Counted from the first letter of the stretch, positions 1 through 7,291 are shown. The stretch: DNA of 22,599 nucleotides from UBA7862 sp050872785 (GCA_050872785.1 JBNMHO010000015.1:1-22599), one strand, 5' to 3'. Made by a program: numbers and translations. Notes: a model not told the origin generated them from the sequence alone.

Positions 1-2
1 AC

Positions 3-188
3 ACAATTCACGCTTACGAGCCACTTTTGTATAAGCAAATTCTGCTAGACAAATTTCAAAAATTAGGGCACATCGGGCAAATTGCAGTTTTTCTTGAAAA
101 ATTTAAATATTGCTCAACAATCAACCCAAATATTTTGCCACCAAACAGTCTTATAAGAGAGTTTGTTGGTGGACTGAAACTTGACTAA
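3..188 (+). CDS. C-terminal end of a probable nucleoside (uridine) kinase family protein (partial)
   Basis: An open frame enters from the left edge and stops at TAA 186-188, giving about 61 residues. The visible end contains a helical stretch (YKQILLDKFQKLGHIGQ) and closes with PPNSLIREFVGG. The SIxREFIGG-like ending is one I associate with the bacterial nucleoside kinases of the uridine kinase/phosphoribulokinase fold that phosphorylate nucleosides in the cytoplasm. The P-loop and catalytic part lie outside the window, so the call rests on this short C-terminal signature alone. Codon use matches the neighbours. The next gene, sepF, has its own promoter 28 bases downstream, so the two need not be one operon. 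It could be any protein sharing this tail. Confidence 0.42.
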   Translation, partial: TIHAYEPLLYKQILLDKFQKLGHIGQIAVFLEKFKYCSTINPNILPPNSLIREFVGGLKLD

Positions 189-215
189 ATAACAAATTTT
201 GGGACGTTAAAATAT

Positions 216-245
216 TTGACAATATGTGGGGAATATTTGTAAAAT
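216..245 (+). promoter_or_regulatory. sigma-A-type promoter for sepF
   Basis: TTGACA at 216-221 is a perfect -35 box, followed by an 18-base spacer and TAAAAT at 240-245 (five of six matches to TATAAT). A second TATAAT lies at 245-250 but is 23 bases from the -35 box, too far for that pair. Transcription would begin near 252, leaving a leader of about 15 bases that carries the AAAGGAG ribosome site at 255-261. Confidence 0.6.
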
Positions 246-266
246 ATAATATCCAAAGGAGAAAAA

Positions 267-716
267 ATGGGACTTTTCAATTCGATTTTTAAGGGAATGG
301 GCTTTTCGGGCAAAGAAGAAGTGCCAGAAAACAAAAAGCAATCAAAAGAACAAACACCAACTGAAAAATATAGCAATTTTGACAACGGGCTTGCCAATTC
401 TTTTGTTGTTGGCGAATTTGATAGCAAAAGCACGAATGTTTCTTCGCAAATTCCAGACCTAAGTGGAGTTGGTGGCAAAAATCTCATTATCTACACCCCA
501 AAAGACAACAACGACATAAGAATTCTTGTCGAATGTTTAAGACGAAAGGAAGCATGTATTGTCAATCTAGGGCAACTTAAACCTCAAGACTCAGAGAAAA
601 TCTTACAGTTTTTAAGTGGTGCAGTCTATGCCCTAAAAGGCAGTATAAAACGACTTCAAGGCGACCTTTTCTTGCTTGCTCCAGAGGGAATAAACATTAT
701 GACCCAAGCAAAATAA
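267..716 (+). CDS. sepF: SepF, FtsZ membrane anchor / cell division protein
   Basis: The product has 149 residues, the usual SepF size. SepF polymerises on the inner face of the membrane, binds the FtsZ C-terminus and helps tether and bundle the Z-ring. The first 13 residues (MGLFNSIFKGMGF) form the expected amphipathic membrane-binding helix. A polar, low-complexity linker follows to about residue 65, and the compact SepF domain fills the rest. Within it, NLIIYTPKDNNDIRILVECLRRKEACIVNL and the later FLSGAVYALKGSIKRL are typical (described here by segments). The ATG is preceded by AAAGGAG at 255-261. The gene has its own promoter and a strong terminator at 732-764, so it is probably monocistronic. 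In many Bacillota sepF also lies near lspA and division genes, which fits this context. Confidence 0.93.
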   Translation: MGLFNSIFKGMGFSGKEEVPENKKQSKEQTPTEKYSNFDNGLANSFVVGEFDSKSTNVSSQIPDLSGVGGKNLIIYTPKDNNDIRILVECLRRKEACIVNLGQLKPQDSEKILQFLSGAVYALKGSIKRLQGDLFLLAPEGINIMTQAK

Positions 717-731
717 CATTTGCATATCAAC

Positions 732-764
732 AAAAAGTGCTTTGCAATGCGAGGTGCTTTTTTT
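732..764 (+). terminator. Rho-independent terminator of sepF
   Basis: Bases 732-745 pair with 749-762 around a three-base AAT loop, giving a 14-pair stem that includes several G-U wobbles and whose outer pairs are A-U. The T run starts at 758. It sits 16 bases after the sepF stop codon and just before the lspA promoter. Confidence 0.75.
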
Positions 765-767
765 ATT

Positions 768-795
768 TTGAAAAAAATGAGAATTGTTGTATAAT
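768..795 (+). promoter_or_regulatory. Promoter of lspA-rluD, giving a leaderless lspA transcript
   Basis: TTGAAA at 768-773, a 16-base spacer and a perfect TATAAT at 790-795. The start of transcription, 6-7 bases past the -10 box, falls at 801-802, exactly on the A of the lspA ATG. No Shine-Dalgarno sequence lies between the box and the ATG, which supports a leaderless message. Confidence 0.6.
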
Positions 796-801
796 GTCCC
801 T

Positions 802-1293
802 ATGAGCAAACTTACAAATTCCGAATGGAAGAACTTTTTTATAAAACTTTGCATAACCGTTGGTGTCGTGGTGGCGGATATTGTTTGCAAGGTTGTGTTT
901 TATGGCAAAGATTTGGAACTTATCCCAGGACTTATTGGCATAAGGAAAGCACAAGGACTGAACTCTGGCGGTGCATGGGGCTTTTTGGGGGAACATCTGT
1001 GGCTTCTTATAGCGGTGACTGTTGTGTTTTTCATTATTGTCGCTGTTGTTGAAAGCAAACTTCGCATAGCTCACCCACTATACACAATAGCAATGTCATT
1101 TGTCGTTGGCGGAGCGTGTGGCAATTTTATTGACCGAATTTTCTTAGGCGGAGTTAGGGACTTTTTGTATTTTGATTTTGCACCAAGTTTCCCAACATTC
1201 AATGTGGCAGACAGTTTTTTGTGCATAGGCATGGCACTGCTTGTAATCTATATTTTCTTTGTTCATAAAGACGAAGAAGAGAGCAAAAGTTGA
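802..1293 (+). CDS. lspA: LspA, lipoprotein signal peptidase (signal peptidase II)
   Basis: This 163-residue membrane aspartic protease cleaves the signal peptide from prolipoproteins after Lgt has added diacylglycerol. Four membrane segments are visible at roughly 12-32, 64-82, 92-112 and 135-153. The catalytic pair is present: Asp111 in GGACGNFIDRI and Asp137 in FNVADS. NSGGAWGF near residue 54 corresponds to the family's conserved N-x-GAAFG segment. I chose ATG 802 rather than the in-frame TTG at 784 because the TTG lies at or upstream of the -10 box and the ATG coincides with the predicted transcription start. No ribosome site precedes it. The end is followed 7 bases later by the rluD ATG, so the two genes are probably translated from one message. 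Confidence 0.93.
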   Translation: MSKLTNSEWKNFFIKLCITVGVVVADIVCKVVFYGKDLELIPGLIGIRKAQGLNSGGAWGFLGEHLWLLIAVTVVFFIIVAVVESKLRIAHPLYTIAMSFVVGGACGNFIDRIFLGGVRDFLYFDFAPSFPTFNVADSFLCIGMALLVIYIFFVHKDEEESKS

Positions 1294-1300
1294 GGCGAAA

Positions 1301-2323
1301 ATGAAAGATAAAGACTATAACAACATAAACTTGCCACAAAAAGAAGGCAATTTAACACATTGTGCTGACCAGATGATTGACGACTACGAAGAAAACTCAA
1401 ACATTCAACATTTTGATGTGACAAATGACAGCGGGAAACGACTTGATGTGTTCTTGACAGAACAACTTGCGGACATTTCAAGAAGTCTTATCAAAAATTT
1501 GATTGACGAGGGGAAAGTACTTGTCAATGGCAAAAATGTGAAAGCGGGATATAAATTAAATGCTGGCGACAAGATAGAAATTGAACTCCCCGAGCCAGAG
1601 GTGGCGGACATTTTGCCCGAGGACATTCCGCTTGACATTGTGTATGAAGACGAGGATATTGTGGTTGTCAACAAGCCACAAGGAATGGTCGTTCACCCAG
1701 CGGGAAAGTTGAAAACGGGAACGCTTGTTAATGCCCTTATGTTTCACACAAAAAATTTAAGCGGCATAAACGGCAAAATTCGCCCAGGAATTGTGCATAG
1801 GATAGACAAGGACACCTCAGGACTTTTGGTCGTTGCGAAAAACGACTTTTGTCACAGCAATCTTCAAAAGCAAATTCAAGACAAAACTTGCCACAGAATT
1901 TATAAAGCGGTGTGCTATGGAATTTTTCAAAACAAAAATAGCGTCATAACAACCGACCTAGCACGTGGAAAGGAACATCACGAAATGATTTATGTTGTGC
2001 CACGTGGGCAAGGGCGATTTGCAGAAACACACTACACAGTTATTGATGAAAACAGAGGCTTTTCGCTTGTAAAATTTGAACTTAAAACGGGACGAACACA
2101 CCAAATTAGAGTTCATGCAAAACACATCGGACACCCCGTTGTTGGCGACAAACTTTATGGAAGGAAAGACGAGAAATTTGGGCTTGCGGGACAACTGTTG
2201 CACGCAGAAAGACTTGTTTTGACCCACCCAAAAACGGGTGAGAGAATGGAATTTTATGCACCACTTCCAAATTACTTTAAGAGTTTTCTTGTCGAAAAAG
2301 GCTTGAAAAATGAGGAAAATTAG
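1301..2323 (+). CDS. rluD: RluA/RluD-family 23S rRNA pseudouridine synthase
   Basis: The product has 340 residues. It has an S4 RNA-binding domain at about 44-100 (KRLDVFLTEQL ... LVNGKNVKAGYKL) and the RluA-type pseudouridine synthase domain at about 110-320. The catalytic aspartate is Asp169 in HRIDKDTSGLL, and GRTHQIRVHAKHIGHPVVGD matches the conserved RTHQIRVH motif. Members isomerise uridines in 23S rRNA (RluD: helix 69) in the cytoplasm. Pairing with lspA is classic in Bacillota (ylyB in Bacillus), which supports the call, although the exact target cannot be read from sequence. ATG 1301 has GAGG at 1292-1295, overlapping the lspA stop. The first 38 residues are a polar extension beyond the usual start, so ATG 1373 is an alternative. 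Confidence 0.88.
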   Translation: MKDKDYNNINLPQKEGNLTHCADQMIDDYEENSNIQHFDVTNDSGKRLDVFLTEQLADISRSLIKNLIDEGKVLVNGKNVKAGYKLNAGDKIEIELPEPEVADILPEDIPLDIVYEDEDIVVVNKPQGMVVHPAGKLKTGTLVNALMFHTKNLSGINGKIRPGIVHRIDKDTSGLLVVAKNDFCHSNLQKQIQDKTCHRIYKAVCYGIFQNKNSVITTDLARGKEHHEMIYVVPRGQGRFAETHYTVIDENRGFSLVKFELKTGRTHQIRVHAKHIGHPVVGDKLYGRKDEKFGLAGQLLHAERLVLTHPKTGERMEFYAPLPNYFKSFLVEKGLKNEEN

Positions 2324-2326
2324 CGA

Positions 2327-2353
2327 ATTTTTGACTAAAAATAAATTTTTTTT
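2327..2353 (+). terminator. Weak A-U-only terminator after rluD
   Basis: ATTTTT (2327-2332) pairs with AAAAAT (2337-2342) around GACT, followed by AAA and a run of eight T. The stem has no G-C pairs, so termination may be weak. Its position, just after the rluD stop and before a strong promoter, is what supports it. Confidence 0.35.
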
Positions 2354-2373
2354 GCAATAAATGACACTGTTGT

Positions 2374-2402
2374 TTGACATAGTAAAATTGCAATGATAAA
2401 AT
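2374..2402 (+). promoter_or_regulatory. Strong promoter for the small membrane protein genes
   Basis: TTGACA at 2374-2379, a 17-base spacer, and TAAAAT at 2397-2402 preceded by the extended TG (2394-2395). A second TATAAT follows at 2403-2408, the same double arrangement as before sepF. This is the best -35/extended -10 pair in the window. Confidence 0.65.
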
Positions 2403-2435
2403 TATAATGTAATTTTGTGCAAAAAGGAGTAAACG

Positions 2436-2699
2436 ATGAATTCAAAGAAAGTTATAAACGTTTTGGCATATTGCTCGGTGATGCTTGTTGCCATTGCAAT
2501 GCTTTTAAGATTTTTTGACCTAAGAGTTTTTAACTGGGGTGGCAAACTTGCAAATATTTGCAATCAAATCGCTTTTTGGACAGGGCTTATTGTCACATGT
2601 TCATGCGGGGCAGTTTATGCTTCGTCAAAAAGAAACGGCGGATATATGCTAGCATTTGTTATTGCAGTTTTGGTTATTATAATCTTTGCAATTTTGTAG
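2436..2699 (+). CDS. Small three-segment membrane protein, function unknown
   Basis: I do not recognise this 87-residue protein. It has three hydrophobic segments: about 6-28 (ends in LLRFFDLR), 41-62 (contains FWTGLIVTCSCGAVYAS) and 68-87, which runs to the C-terminus (LVIIIFAIL). A short basic stretch, SKRNGG, separates the last two, giving a probable inside loop. No enzyme motif is visible. AAAGGAG at 2424-2430 sits at good spacing before the ATG, and the strong promoter at 2374-2402 implies real expression. The following gene, also a membrane protein, starts 33 bases later with its own ribosome site, so the two are likely co-transcribed. Size and layout fit a small accessory subunit or a stress protein, but nothing in the sequence decides this. 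Confidence 0.68.
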   Translation: MNSKKVINVLAYCSVMLVAIAMLLRFFDLRVFNWGGKLANICNQIAFWTGLIVTCSCGAVYASSKRNGGYMLAFVIAVLVIIIFAIL

Positions 2700-2732
2700 A
2701 GGGCAAGGCTTTTAGCTAATTGAGGTAAAGTG

Positions 2733-3134
2733 ATGAACATTAAAGATAAAATAGGGTCGATGTTTAAGACTTATTGGCTAGAAATTCTGCTTTTTGTCGC
2801 GGCAGTGCTGCTGCTTGTTGTGGGGGTTGTGTCACCTGTTGTTGCATACATTGGACTTCTTGTTTTGGGTGCAGTGGCAACAGACCTTGGGGTGAGATTT
2901 TGGAAAAAATATAAAAAGTCAACAAATGTCACAACAAAAGACTTATATATTGACGTGACGGACACCGACTATGACGAAGATGTCTATTATGTGGGCAAAG
3001 AACCAGCAAGCAAGATTGAAGCAAAAAATTCCGCAAAATCACTTGGGCTTTATCTTCCAGCAATCTTGTTTTTGCTTGTTGGAATTGGGCTTTGCATAAT
3101 TGCCGTTTATGAGATTATTTTGTCCTTTGTGTAA
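2733..3134 (+). CDS. Membrane protein with acidic cytoplasmic segment, function unknown
   Basis: This 133-residue protein is not recognised. Two adjacent hydrophobic segments near the N-terminus (about 15-35 and 36-53, LLFVAAVLLLVVGVV and IGLLVLGAVAT) are followed by a basic stretch (RFWKKYKK). A tyrosine- and aspartate-rich segment follows (DVTDTDYDEDVYYVG, about 73-88), then a C-terminal hydrophobic segment at about 106-132. The basic-then-acidic middle probably lies inside the cell. ATG 2733 is preferred over the GTG three bases earlier because GAGG at 2722-2725 is then 7 bases away. It follows the 87-residue membrane protein closely and ends before the tig promoter, so this pair forms a two-gene unit. 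I see no family motif. Confidence 0.68.
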   Translation: MNIKDKIGSMFKTYWLEILLFVAAVLLLVVGVVSPVVAYIGLLVLGAVATDLGVRFWKKYKKSTNVTTKDLYIDVTDTDYDEDVYYVGKEPASKIEAKNSAKSLGLYLPAILFLLVGIGLCIIAVYEIILSFV

Positions 3135-3182
3135 CTAATTTGAAACAATTTGAATATTTGCAACAATTTGGGCAATTTATTA

Positions 3183-3211
3183 TTGTGTTTTTGCAAAATG
3201 TTTGATATAAT
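3183..3211 (+). promoter_or_regulatory. Extended -10 promoter of tig
   Basis: TATAAT at 3206-3211 is preceded by TGA (3203-3205), an extended -10. The -35 candidate TTGTGT (3183-3188) at 17 bases matches only three positions, as expected for extended -10 promoters. The roughly 58-base leader contains an inverted repeat, TGTTTTG 3223-3229 with CAAAACA 3237-3243, and the ribosome site AGGAG shortly before the ATG at 3277. Confidence 0.55.
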
Positions 3212-3276
3212 ATCACCCGAAATGTTTTGAAAAGCACAAAACACATATCCCTTTGGGGAATAAATAGGAGAAGAAA

Positions 3277-4557
3277 ATGAAATACGAAAAGAAAATTTTG
3301 GACGACAAGAGAATTGAAGTTAAACTAAACGTGTCAAAGGAAGAATGGGACGAAGCGCTTGAACGTGCTTACGAAAACGGCAAAGGAAAATATGCCGTTC
3401 AAGGGTTCAGAAAAGGTCACACTCCAAGAAAGGTTATTGAGAAAACTTACGGCGACACTGTTTTTTATGATGACGCCATTGACGATTGCTTCTACAGATA
3501 TTATTTTGAAATGCTTTCAAAAGAAAAGGATATTAAACCAGTTTCCGCTCCAGAAGTCAACATCAGCAAAATTGACGAAAACGGGCTTGAACTTGTGCTT
3601 AGGATTACACCAGAGCCAGAAGTTACTCTTGGTGATTACAAGGGCTTGACCGTTGAAAAGAAGGAAATTAAAGTTACAGCAGCAGAAGTAAATCACGAAC
3701 TTGAACACATCAAAGAGTCCCGTGTAAAATTTGTTCCAGTGGAAAGGGAAATTAAAAACGGAGATACTGCAACCATTGACTTTGTCGGCATGATTGACGG
3801 CAAAAAATTTGACGGCGGCTCTGCAGAAGATTTCGACCTTGAAATTGGCTCAAAGAGTTTTATCGACAACTTTGAAGACCAACTTGTAGGACTTAAAAAG
3901 GGCGACAAAAAAGATGTTAAGGTTACATTTCCAGCAAACTATCATGTGGAAGAACTTAAGAACAAACCAGCAGTTTTTGAAGTGACTGTTAAAGATGTTA
4001 AAGAAAAACAATATCCAGAACTTGACGACAAATTTGCAGACGAAGTTAGCGAATTTTCAACACTTAAAGAACTTAAAGACGACATAAAGAAAAAACTTCT
4101 TGACAGAAAAACAAAACAAGAACAAAACGAGGCAGAATCAAAACTTATCGACAAAATTTGTGACAATGCAAAAGTTGAAATTCCACAAGTTATGATTGAC
4201 AACCAAGTTGAAGACTTTATCAAAGAATTTGAAAGAAGACTATCTTATCAAGGTCTTAATCTTGACGGATACCTACAGTATACAGGCACAACTCTTGATG
4301 ATTTGAGGAAATCACGTGTGGAAGACGCAAAGAAAACTGTCAAAACTCGTCTTGTCCTCACTGCCATTATGGATAAAGAAAACATTGACGTTACAGAACA
4401 AGAAATCGCAGATAAATTTAACGAGGGTGCAAAAGACAAGCCAAAAACTATTGAGGAAATTCAAAAAACATTGGGACCAGACCAATACAACTACATGGCA
4501 AACAGTTTGCTTTTGAACAAACTTATGAAATTCCTCAAAGATAACAACACTTTGTAA
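3277..4557 (+). CDS. tig: Trigger factor, ribosome-associated chaperone / peptidyl-prolyl isomerase
   Basis: The 426 residues are normal for Tig. It binds the ribosome at L23 by the exit tunnel and shields nascent chains. The ribosome-docking signature GFRKGHTPR is at residues 43-51 (family consensus GFRxGxxP). The FKBP-like isomerase domain spans about 150-240, seen as GDTATIDFVGMIDGKKFDGG and later GLKKGDKKDVKVTFP. The helical chaperone C-domain fills 250-426 and includes the conserved start (PELDDKFADEV). The order tig-clpP-clpX follows, as in many bacteria, linking folding with proteolysis. The clpP ribosome site lies just past its stop, 16 bases from the clpP ATG, so the two are co-transcribed. 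No residue loss is apparent. Confidence 0.96.
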   Translation: MKYEKKILDDKRIEVKLNVSKEEWDEALERAYENGKGKYAVQGFRKGHTPRKVIEKTYGDTVFYDDAIDDCFYRYYFEMLSKEKDIKPVSAPEVNISKIDENGLELVLRITPEPEVTLGDYKGLTVEKKEIKVTAAEVNHELEHIKESRVKFVPVEREIKNGDTATIDFVGMIDGKKFDGGSAEDFDLEIGSKSFIDNFEDQLVGLKKGDKKDVKVTFPANYHVEELKNKPAVFEVTVKDVKEKQYPELDDKFADEVSEFSTLKELKDDIKKKLLDRKTKQEQNEAESKLIDKICDNAKVEIPQVMIDNQVEDFIKEFERRLSYQGLNLDGYLQYTGTTLDDLRKSRVEDAKKTVKTRLVLTAIMDKENIDVTEQEIADKFNEGAKDKPKTIEEIQKTLGPDQYNYMANSLLLNKLMKFLKDNNTL

Positions 4558-4573
4558 TTAAAGGAGAACTTTT

Positions 4574-5188
4574 ATGAGCGCACTTATTCCAATGGTGGTT
4601 GACCAAACAAGCACAGGCGAGAGGAGTTATGACATTTATTCAAGGCTTCTTGAAGACAGAATTATTTTCCTCACAGGCGAAATAACCGACACCACCGCAA
4701 ACATTGTCGTGGCTCAACTTATCTATCTTGAAGGGAAGAACCCAGAAAAGGATATTTATCTTTATATCAACAGCCCAGGTGGCAGTGTCAGTGCAGGGCT
4801 TGCAATTTATGACACAATAAAATACATCAAATGTGATGTTGTTACAATTTGCATTGGGCTTGCAGCAAGCATGGGTGCATTTCTTCTTACAAGTGGCACA
4901 AAAGGCAAAAGATATGCTCTTCCAAACAGTGAAATTATGATTCACCAACCACTTGGCGGCACACAAGGACAAGCAAGCGACATTGAAATTCAAGCACGCC
5001 ACATGCAAAATATTAAAGAAAAAATCAACAGAATTCTTAGCGAGTCAACTGGACAAGACCTAAAGAAAATTCAAAAAGACACCGATAGGGACTATTATAT
5101 GTCTGCTGAACAAGCAAAGGAATATGGACTGATTGACGACATTTTTGTCACCAGAAAAAAGTCAAACGACAACAAGAAAAAAGACTAA
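4574..5188 (+). CDS. clpP: ClpP, ATP-dependent protease proteolytic subunit
   Basis: The product has 204 residues, standard for ClpP, the serine peptidase that forms two stacked heptamers and degrades substrates fed by ClpX or ClpC. The catalytic triad is complete: Ser99 in GLAASMGAFLL, His124 in IMIHQPLGG, and Asp173 in KDTDRDYYMS. The INSPGGSVSAGLAIYD segment (66-80) is the conserved oxyanion/substrate strand. The short N-terminal stretch MSALIPMVVDQTSTGER matches the processed or axial-loop N-terminus typical of Bacillota. AAAGGAG lies 8 bases before the ATG. The C-terminal tail is lysine- and asparagine-rich. clpX follows 45 bases on, so protease and unfoldase come from one transcript. 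No CtsR-type heptad repeat is seen before the gene. Confidence 0.97.
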   Translation: MSALIPMVVDQTSTGERSYDIYSRLLEDRIIFLTGEITDTTANIVVAQLIYLEGKNPEKDIYLYINSPGGSVSAGLAIYDTIKYIKCDVVTICIGLAASMGAFLLTSGTKGKRYALPNSEIMIHQPLGGTQGQASDIEIQARHMQNIKEKINRILSESTGQDLKKIQKDTDRDYYMSAEQAKEYGLIDDIFVTRKKSNDNKKKD

Positions 5189-5233
5189 CAAACGAACAAA
5201 AGACGATTTAATTGTGACTAAAAAGGAGAATAT

Positions 5234-6502
5234 ATGAAAAAAGATTTGATTTGTTCGTTTTGTGGCAAAAGCCAGGGGGAAACGAAAAGACTTATTGCAA
5301 GCCCCGGTGGCGATTGCTTTATTTGTGACGAGTGCATTGACGTTTGCAAGGAAATTATAAAAGACGAAAAACTCGAACCTTCACAACCAAAAATTGACTT
5401 GCCACTTCCACACGAAATTAAGGACAAACTTGACGACTTTATTGTTGGACAAGACGAAGCAAAAATGGTGCTTTCGGTGGCGGTCTATAACCACTATAAG
5501 AGAATAAACTACAACAGCGAAATCAAAAATAATAAAAGTGAAAAACAACCTATTGAACTTGAAAAAAGCAATGTGCTTTTGATTGGGCCAACGGGTTGTG
5601 GCAAAACTTTGCTTGCCAAGACACTGGCTAAAATTTTGAAAGTGCCATTTGCAAGTTGTGACGCAACAACGCTCACTGAAGCGGGCTATGTAGGTGACGA
5701 TGTGGAAAACATTCTACTCAAACTCATTCAAAATGCTGATTACGATATTTCTCGTGCAGAACGTGGCATTGTTTATATTGACGAAATTGACAAAATTGCA
5801 AGAAAAAGTGAAAATAGAAGCATAACACGTGACGTTTCTGGTGAAGGTGTGCAACAAGCATTGCTTAAAATTTTGGAAAGCACAGTTGCAAATGTCCCAC
5901 CACAAGGGGGAAGAAAACACCCACAACAAGAAACTATTGCCATTGATACGACAAACATTTTGTTCATTTGTGGCGGGGCTTTTGTGGGAATTGACAAAAT
6001 TGTTGAAAAACGATTGTCAACTGCTTCACTTGGCTTTGGGGCTAATGTTGTTGATGGAACAAAAGAAGAGGAAGTTTATAACCTAATAAAACAAATTCAA
6101 CCACAAGACCTAAACAAATTTGGGCTTATTCCAGAGTTTGTCGGCAGACTTCCAATAACAGTGGCACTTCACGATTTGTCCGAAGAGGCATTGGTGCAAA
6201 TTATGACTGAGCCAAAAAATTCTATCACAAAACAATACAAGAAAATGTTTGATATGGACGGCATAAATCTTATTTTCAAAGATGAAGCCGTCAAGGCCGT
6301 TGCAAAAAAGGCAATGAAACTTAAAACTGGCGCTCGTGGGCTTAGGACAATTCTTGAGGAAAGTATGCTTTCTCTTATGTATACAGCCCCAGGGGACAAG
6401 ACGATTGACAGCATTGTCATTGGCGAAAACTTTATTTCAAAAGGTGCAGAGCCAGAGTATGTCCGCAAGCCAGTCGAAGAAAAGAAAGAAGAAAGTGCAT
6501 AG
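5234..6502 (+). CDS. clpX: ClpX, ATP-dependent Clp protease unfoldase
   Basis: The product has 422 residues. The N-terminal zinc-binding domain carries Cys7, Cys10, Cys31 and Cys34 (CSFC ... CDEC), which mediates dimerisation and adaptor binding. The AAA+ module follows: Walker A GPTGCGKT at 118-125, the pore loop GYVGDD at 151-156, and Walker B IVYIDEID at 179-186. The C-terminal part has GFGANV, which includes the IGF-like loop that docks ClpP (here LGF). Between residues 94 and 108 there is a short lysine/asparagine-rich insert before the P-loop strand. ClpX unfolds tagged proteins and threads them into ClpP, its neighbour upstream. AAAAGGAG precedes the ATG. lon, often next in the cluster, is missing; engB follows after 86 bases. 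Confidence 0.97.
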   Translation: MKKDLICSFCGKSQGETKRLIASPGGDCFICDECIDVCKEIIKDEKLEPSQPKIDLPLPHEIKDKLDDFIVGQDEAKMVLSVAVYNHYKRINYNSEIKNNKSEKQPIELEKSNVLLIGPTGCGKTLLAKTLAKILKVPFASCDATTLTEAGYVGDDVENILLKLIQNADYDISRAERGIVYIDEIDKIARKSENRSITRDVSGEGVQQALLKILESTVANVPPQGGRKHPQQETIAIDTTNILFICGGAFVGIDKIVEKRLSTASLGFGANVVDGTKEEEVYNLIKQIQPQDLNKFGLIPEFVGRLPITVALHDLSEEALVQIMTEPKNSITKQYKKMFDMDGINLIFKDEAVKAVAKKAMKLKTGARGLRTILEESMLSLMYTAPGDKTIDSIVIGENFISKGAEPEYVRKPVEEKKEESA

Positions 6503-6588
6503 TTTATTGTGTTTTTTACCCAAAAACAAATGTGATTTTGTGCCAAAAGACATAATATTATGCAATAAAAACAAAAGGAGAAAAATTT

Positions 6589-7188
6589 ATGAAAGTTGTT
6601 TCTGCAGAATTTGTAAAGAGTGTTGCGGATAATAATTTTTTAAAAAGTGATTATCCAGAAGTCGCTTTTGTTGGGCGAAGCAATGTGGGCAAAAGTTCGA
6701 TTATCAACTTTATAACCAATCGCAAACGCCTCGCCAAAACCTCAGCAACGCCAGGCAAAACAAAACTCATAAATTATTTTCTTATCAACAAACAATTCTT
6801 GCTCGTTGACTTGCCGGGTTATGGCTATGCTCAAGTCAGCAAAAAAGAAAAAACAAACTGGGGTGACTTTTTGGAAGAATATCTTAAAACTTCCAAAAAT
6901 CTTAAATGCGTCTATCTACTTTTGGACATTCGCCGAACACCAACAGAACAAGACGAGCAAATGTTAGAGTTTTTGGTCTATAACAGATTGAATGTCAAAA
7001 TCGTTGTAACAAAAATTGACACATTATCTCGCTCGCAAGTCAACAATCAAGTTATGATGATTTGCAGCAGACTTGGACTTTGCAAAGCAGATGTTGTGGT
7101 CACTTCAAGTCAAGAAAGAAAGGGTCTTTATCCACTTCTTGATAGCATTGAGCAATACATCACGCCAGCCAATACAAAAACTGAATAA
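6589..7188 (+). CDS. engB: EngB/YsxC/YihA ribosome biogenesis GTPase
   Basis: This 199-residue TRAFAC-class GTPase is needed for late assembly of the 50S ribosomal subunit. GTPase motifs in order are: G1 GRSNVGKSS at 29-37, the switch region TPGKTKLINYF at 54-64 including G2 threonine, G3 DLPG at 74-77 (with the family's PGYGYA), and G4 TKID at 141-144. Later VVVTSSQERKG holds the G5 serine. Length and motif order are exactly those of EngB, so I see no alternative. AAAAGGAG lies 9 bases before the ATG. It is last in the tig-clp block and is followed by a strong terminator at 7195. A weak AT-rich promoter before it (TATTAT near 6558) is possible but has no convincing -35 box. Confidence 0.95.
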   Translation: MKVVSAEFVKSVADNNFLKSDYPEVAFVGRSNVGKSSIINFITNRKRLAKTSATPGKTKLINYFLINKQFLLVDLPGYGYAQVSKKEKTNWGDFLEEYLKTSKNLKCVYLLLDIRRTPTEQDEQMLEFLVYNRLNVKIVVTKIDTLSRSQVNNQVMMICSRLGLCKADVVVTSSQERKGLYPLLDSIEQYITPANTKTE

Positions 7189-7194
7189 AATTTT

Positions 7195-7216
7195 CCCACA
7201 GCAATGTGGGTTTTTT
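7195..7216 (+). terminator. Rho-independent terminator of the tig-clpP-clpX-engB unit
   Basis: CCCACA (7195-7200) pairs with TGTGGG (7205-7210) around the GNRA tetraloop GCAA, followed by six T. It begins six bases after the engB stop. This is the cleanest terminator in the window. Confidence 0.9.
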
Positions 7217-7259
7217 ATTGAAGTAGAAATGCTTTGAATATAAAAAATATTGTGATTAT

Positions 7260-7291
7260 AAAAAACAACCCCTTGTGCAAAACAAAGGGTT
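7260..7291 (-). terminator. Rho-independent terminator of the minus-strand reductase gene
   Basis: Read on the minus strand, AACCCTTTGT (7291-7282) pairs with ACAAGGGGTT (7276-7267) around TTTGC; the single non-Watson-Crick position is a G-U pair on this strand but an A-C mismatch on the other. A G and six T follow (7266-7260). It lies about 70 bases past the stop of the reductase, so the orientation is minus. Confidence 0.75.

Noticed and set aside
4558..4573. CtsR or HrcA/CIRCE control of clpP
   Set aside because: No CtsR heptad repeat or CIRCE inverted repeat is present before sepF, tig, clpP or clpX.
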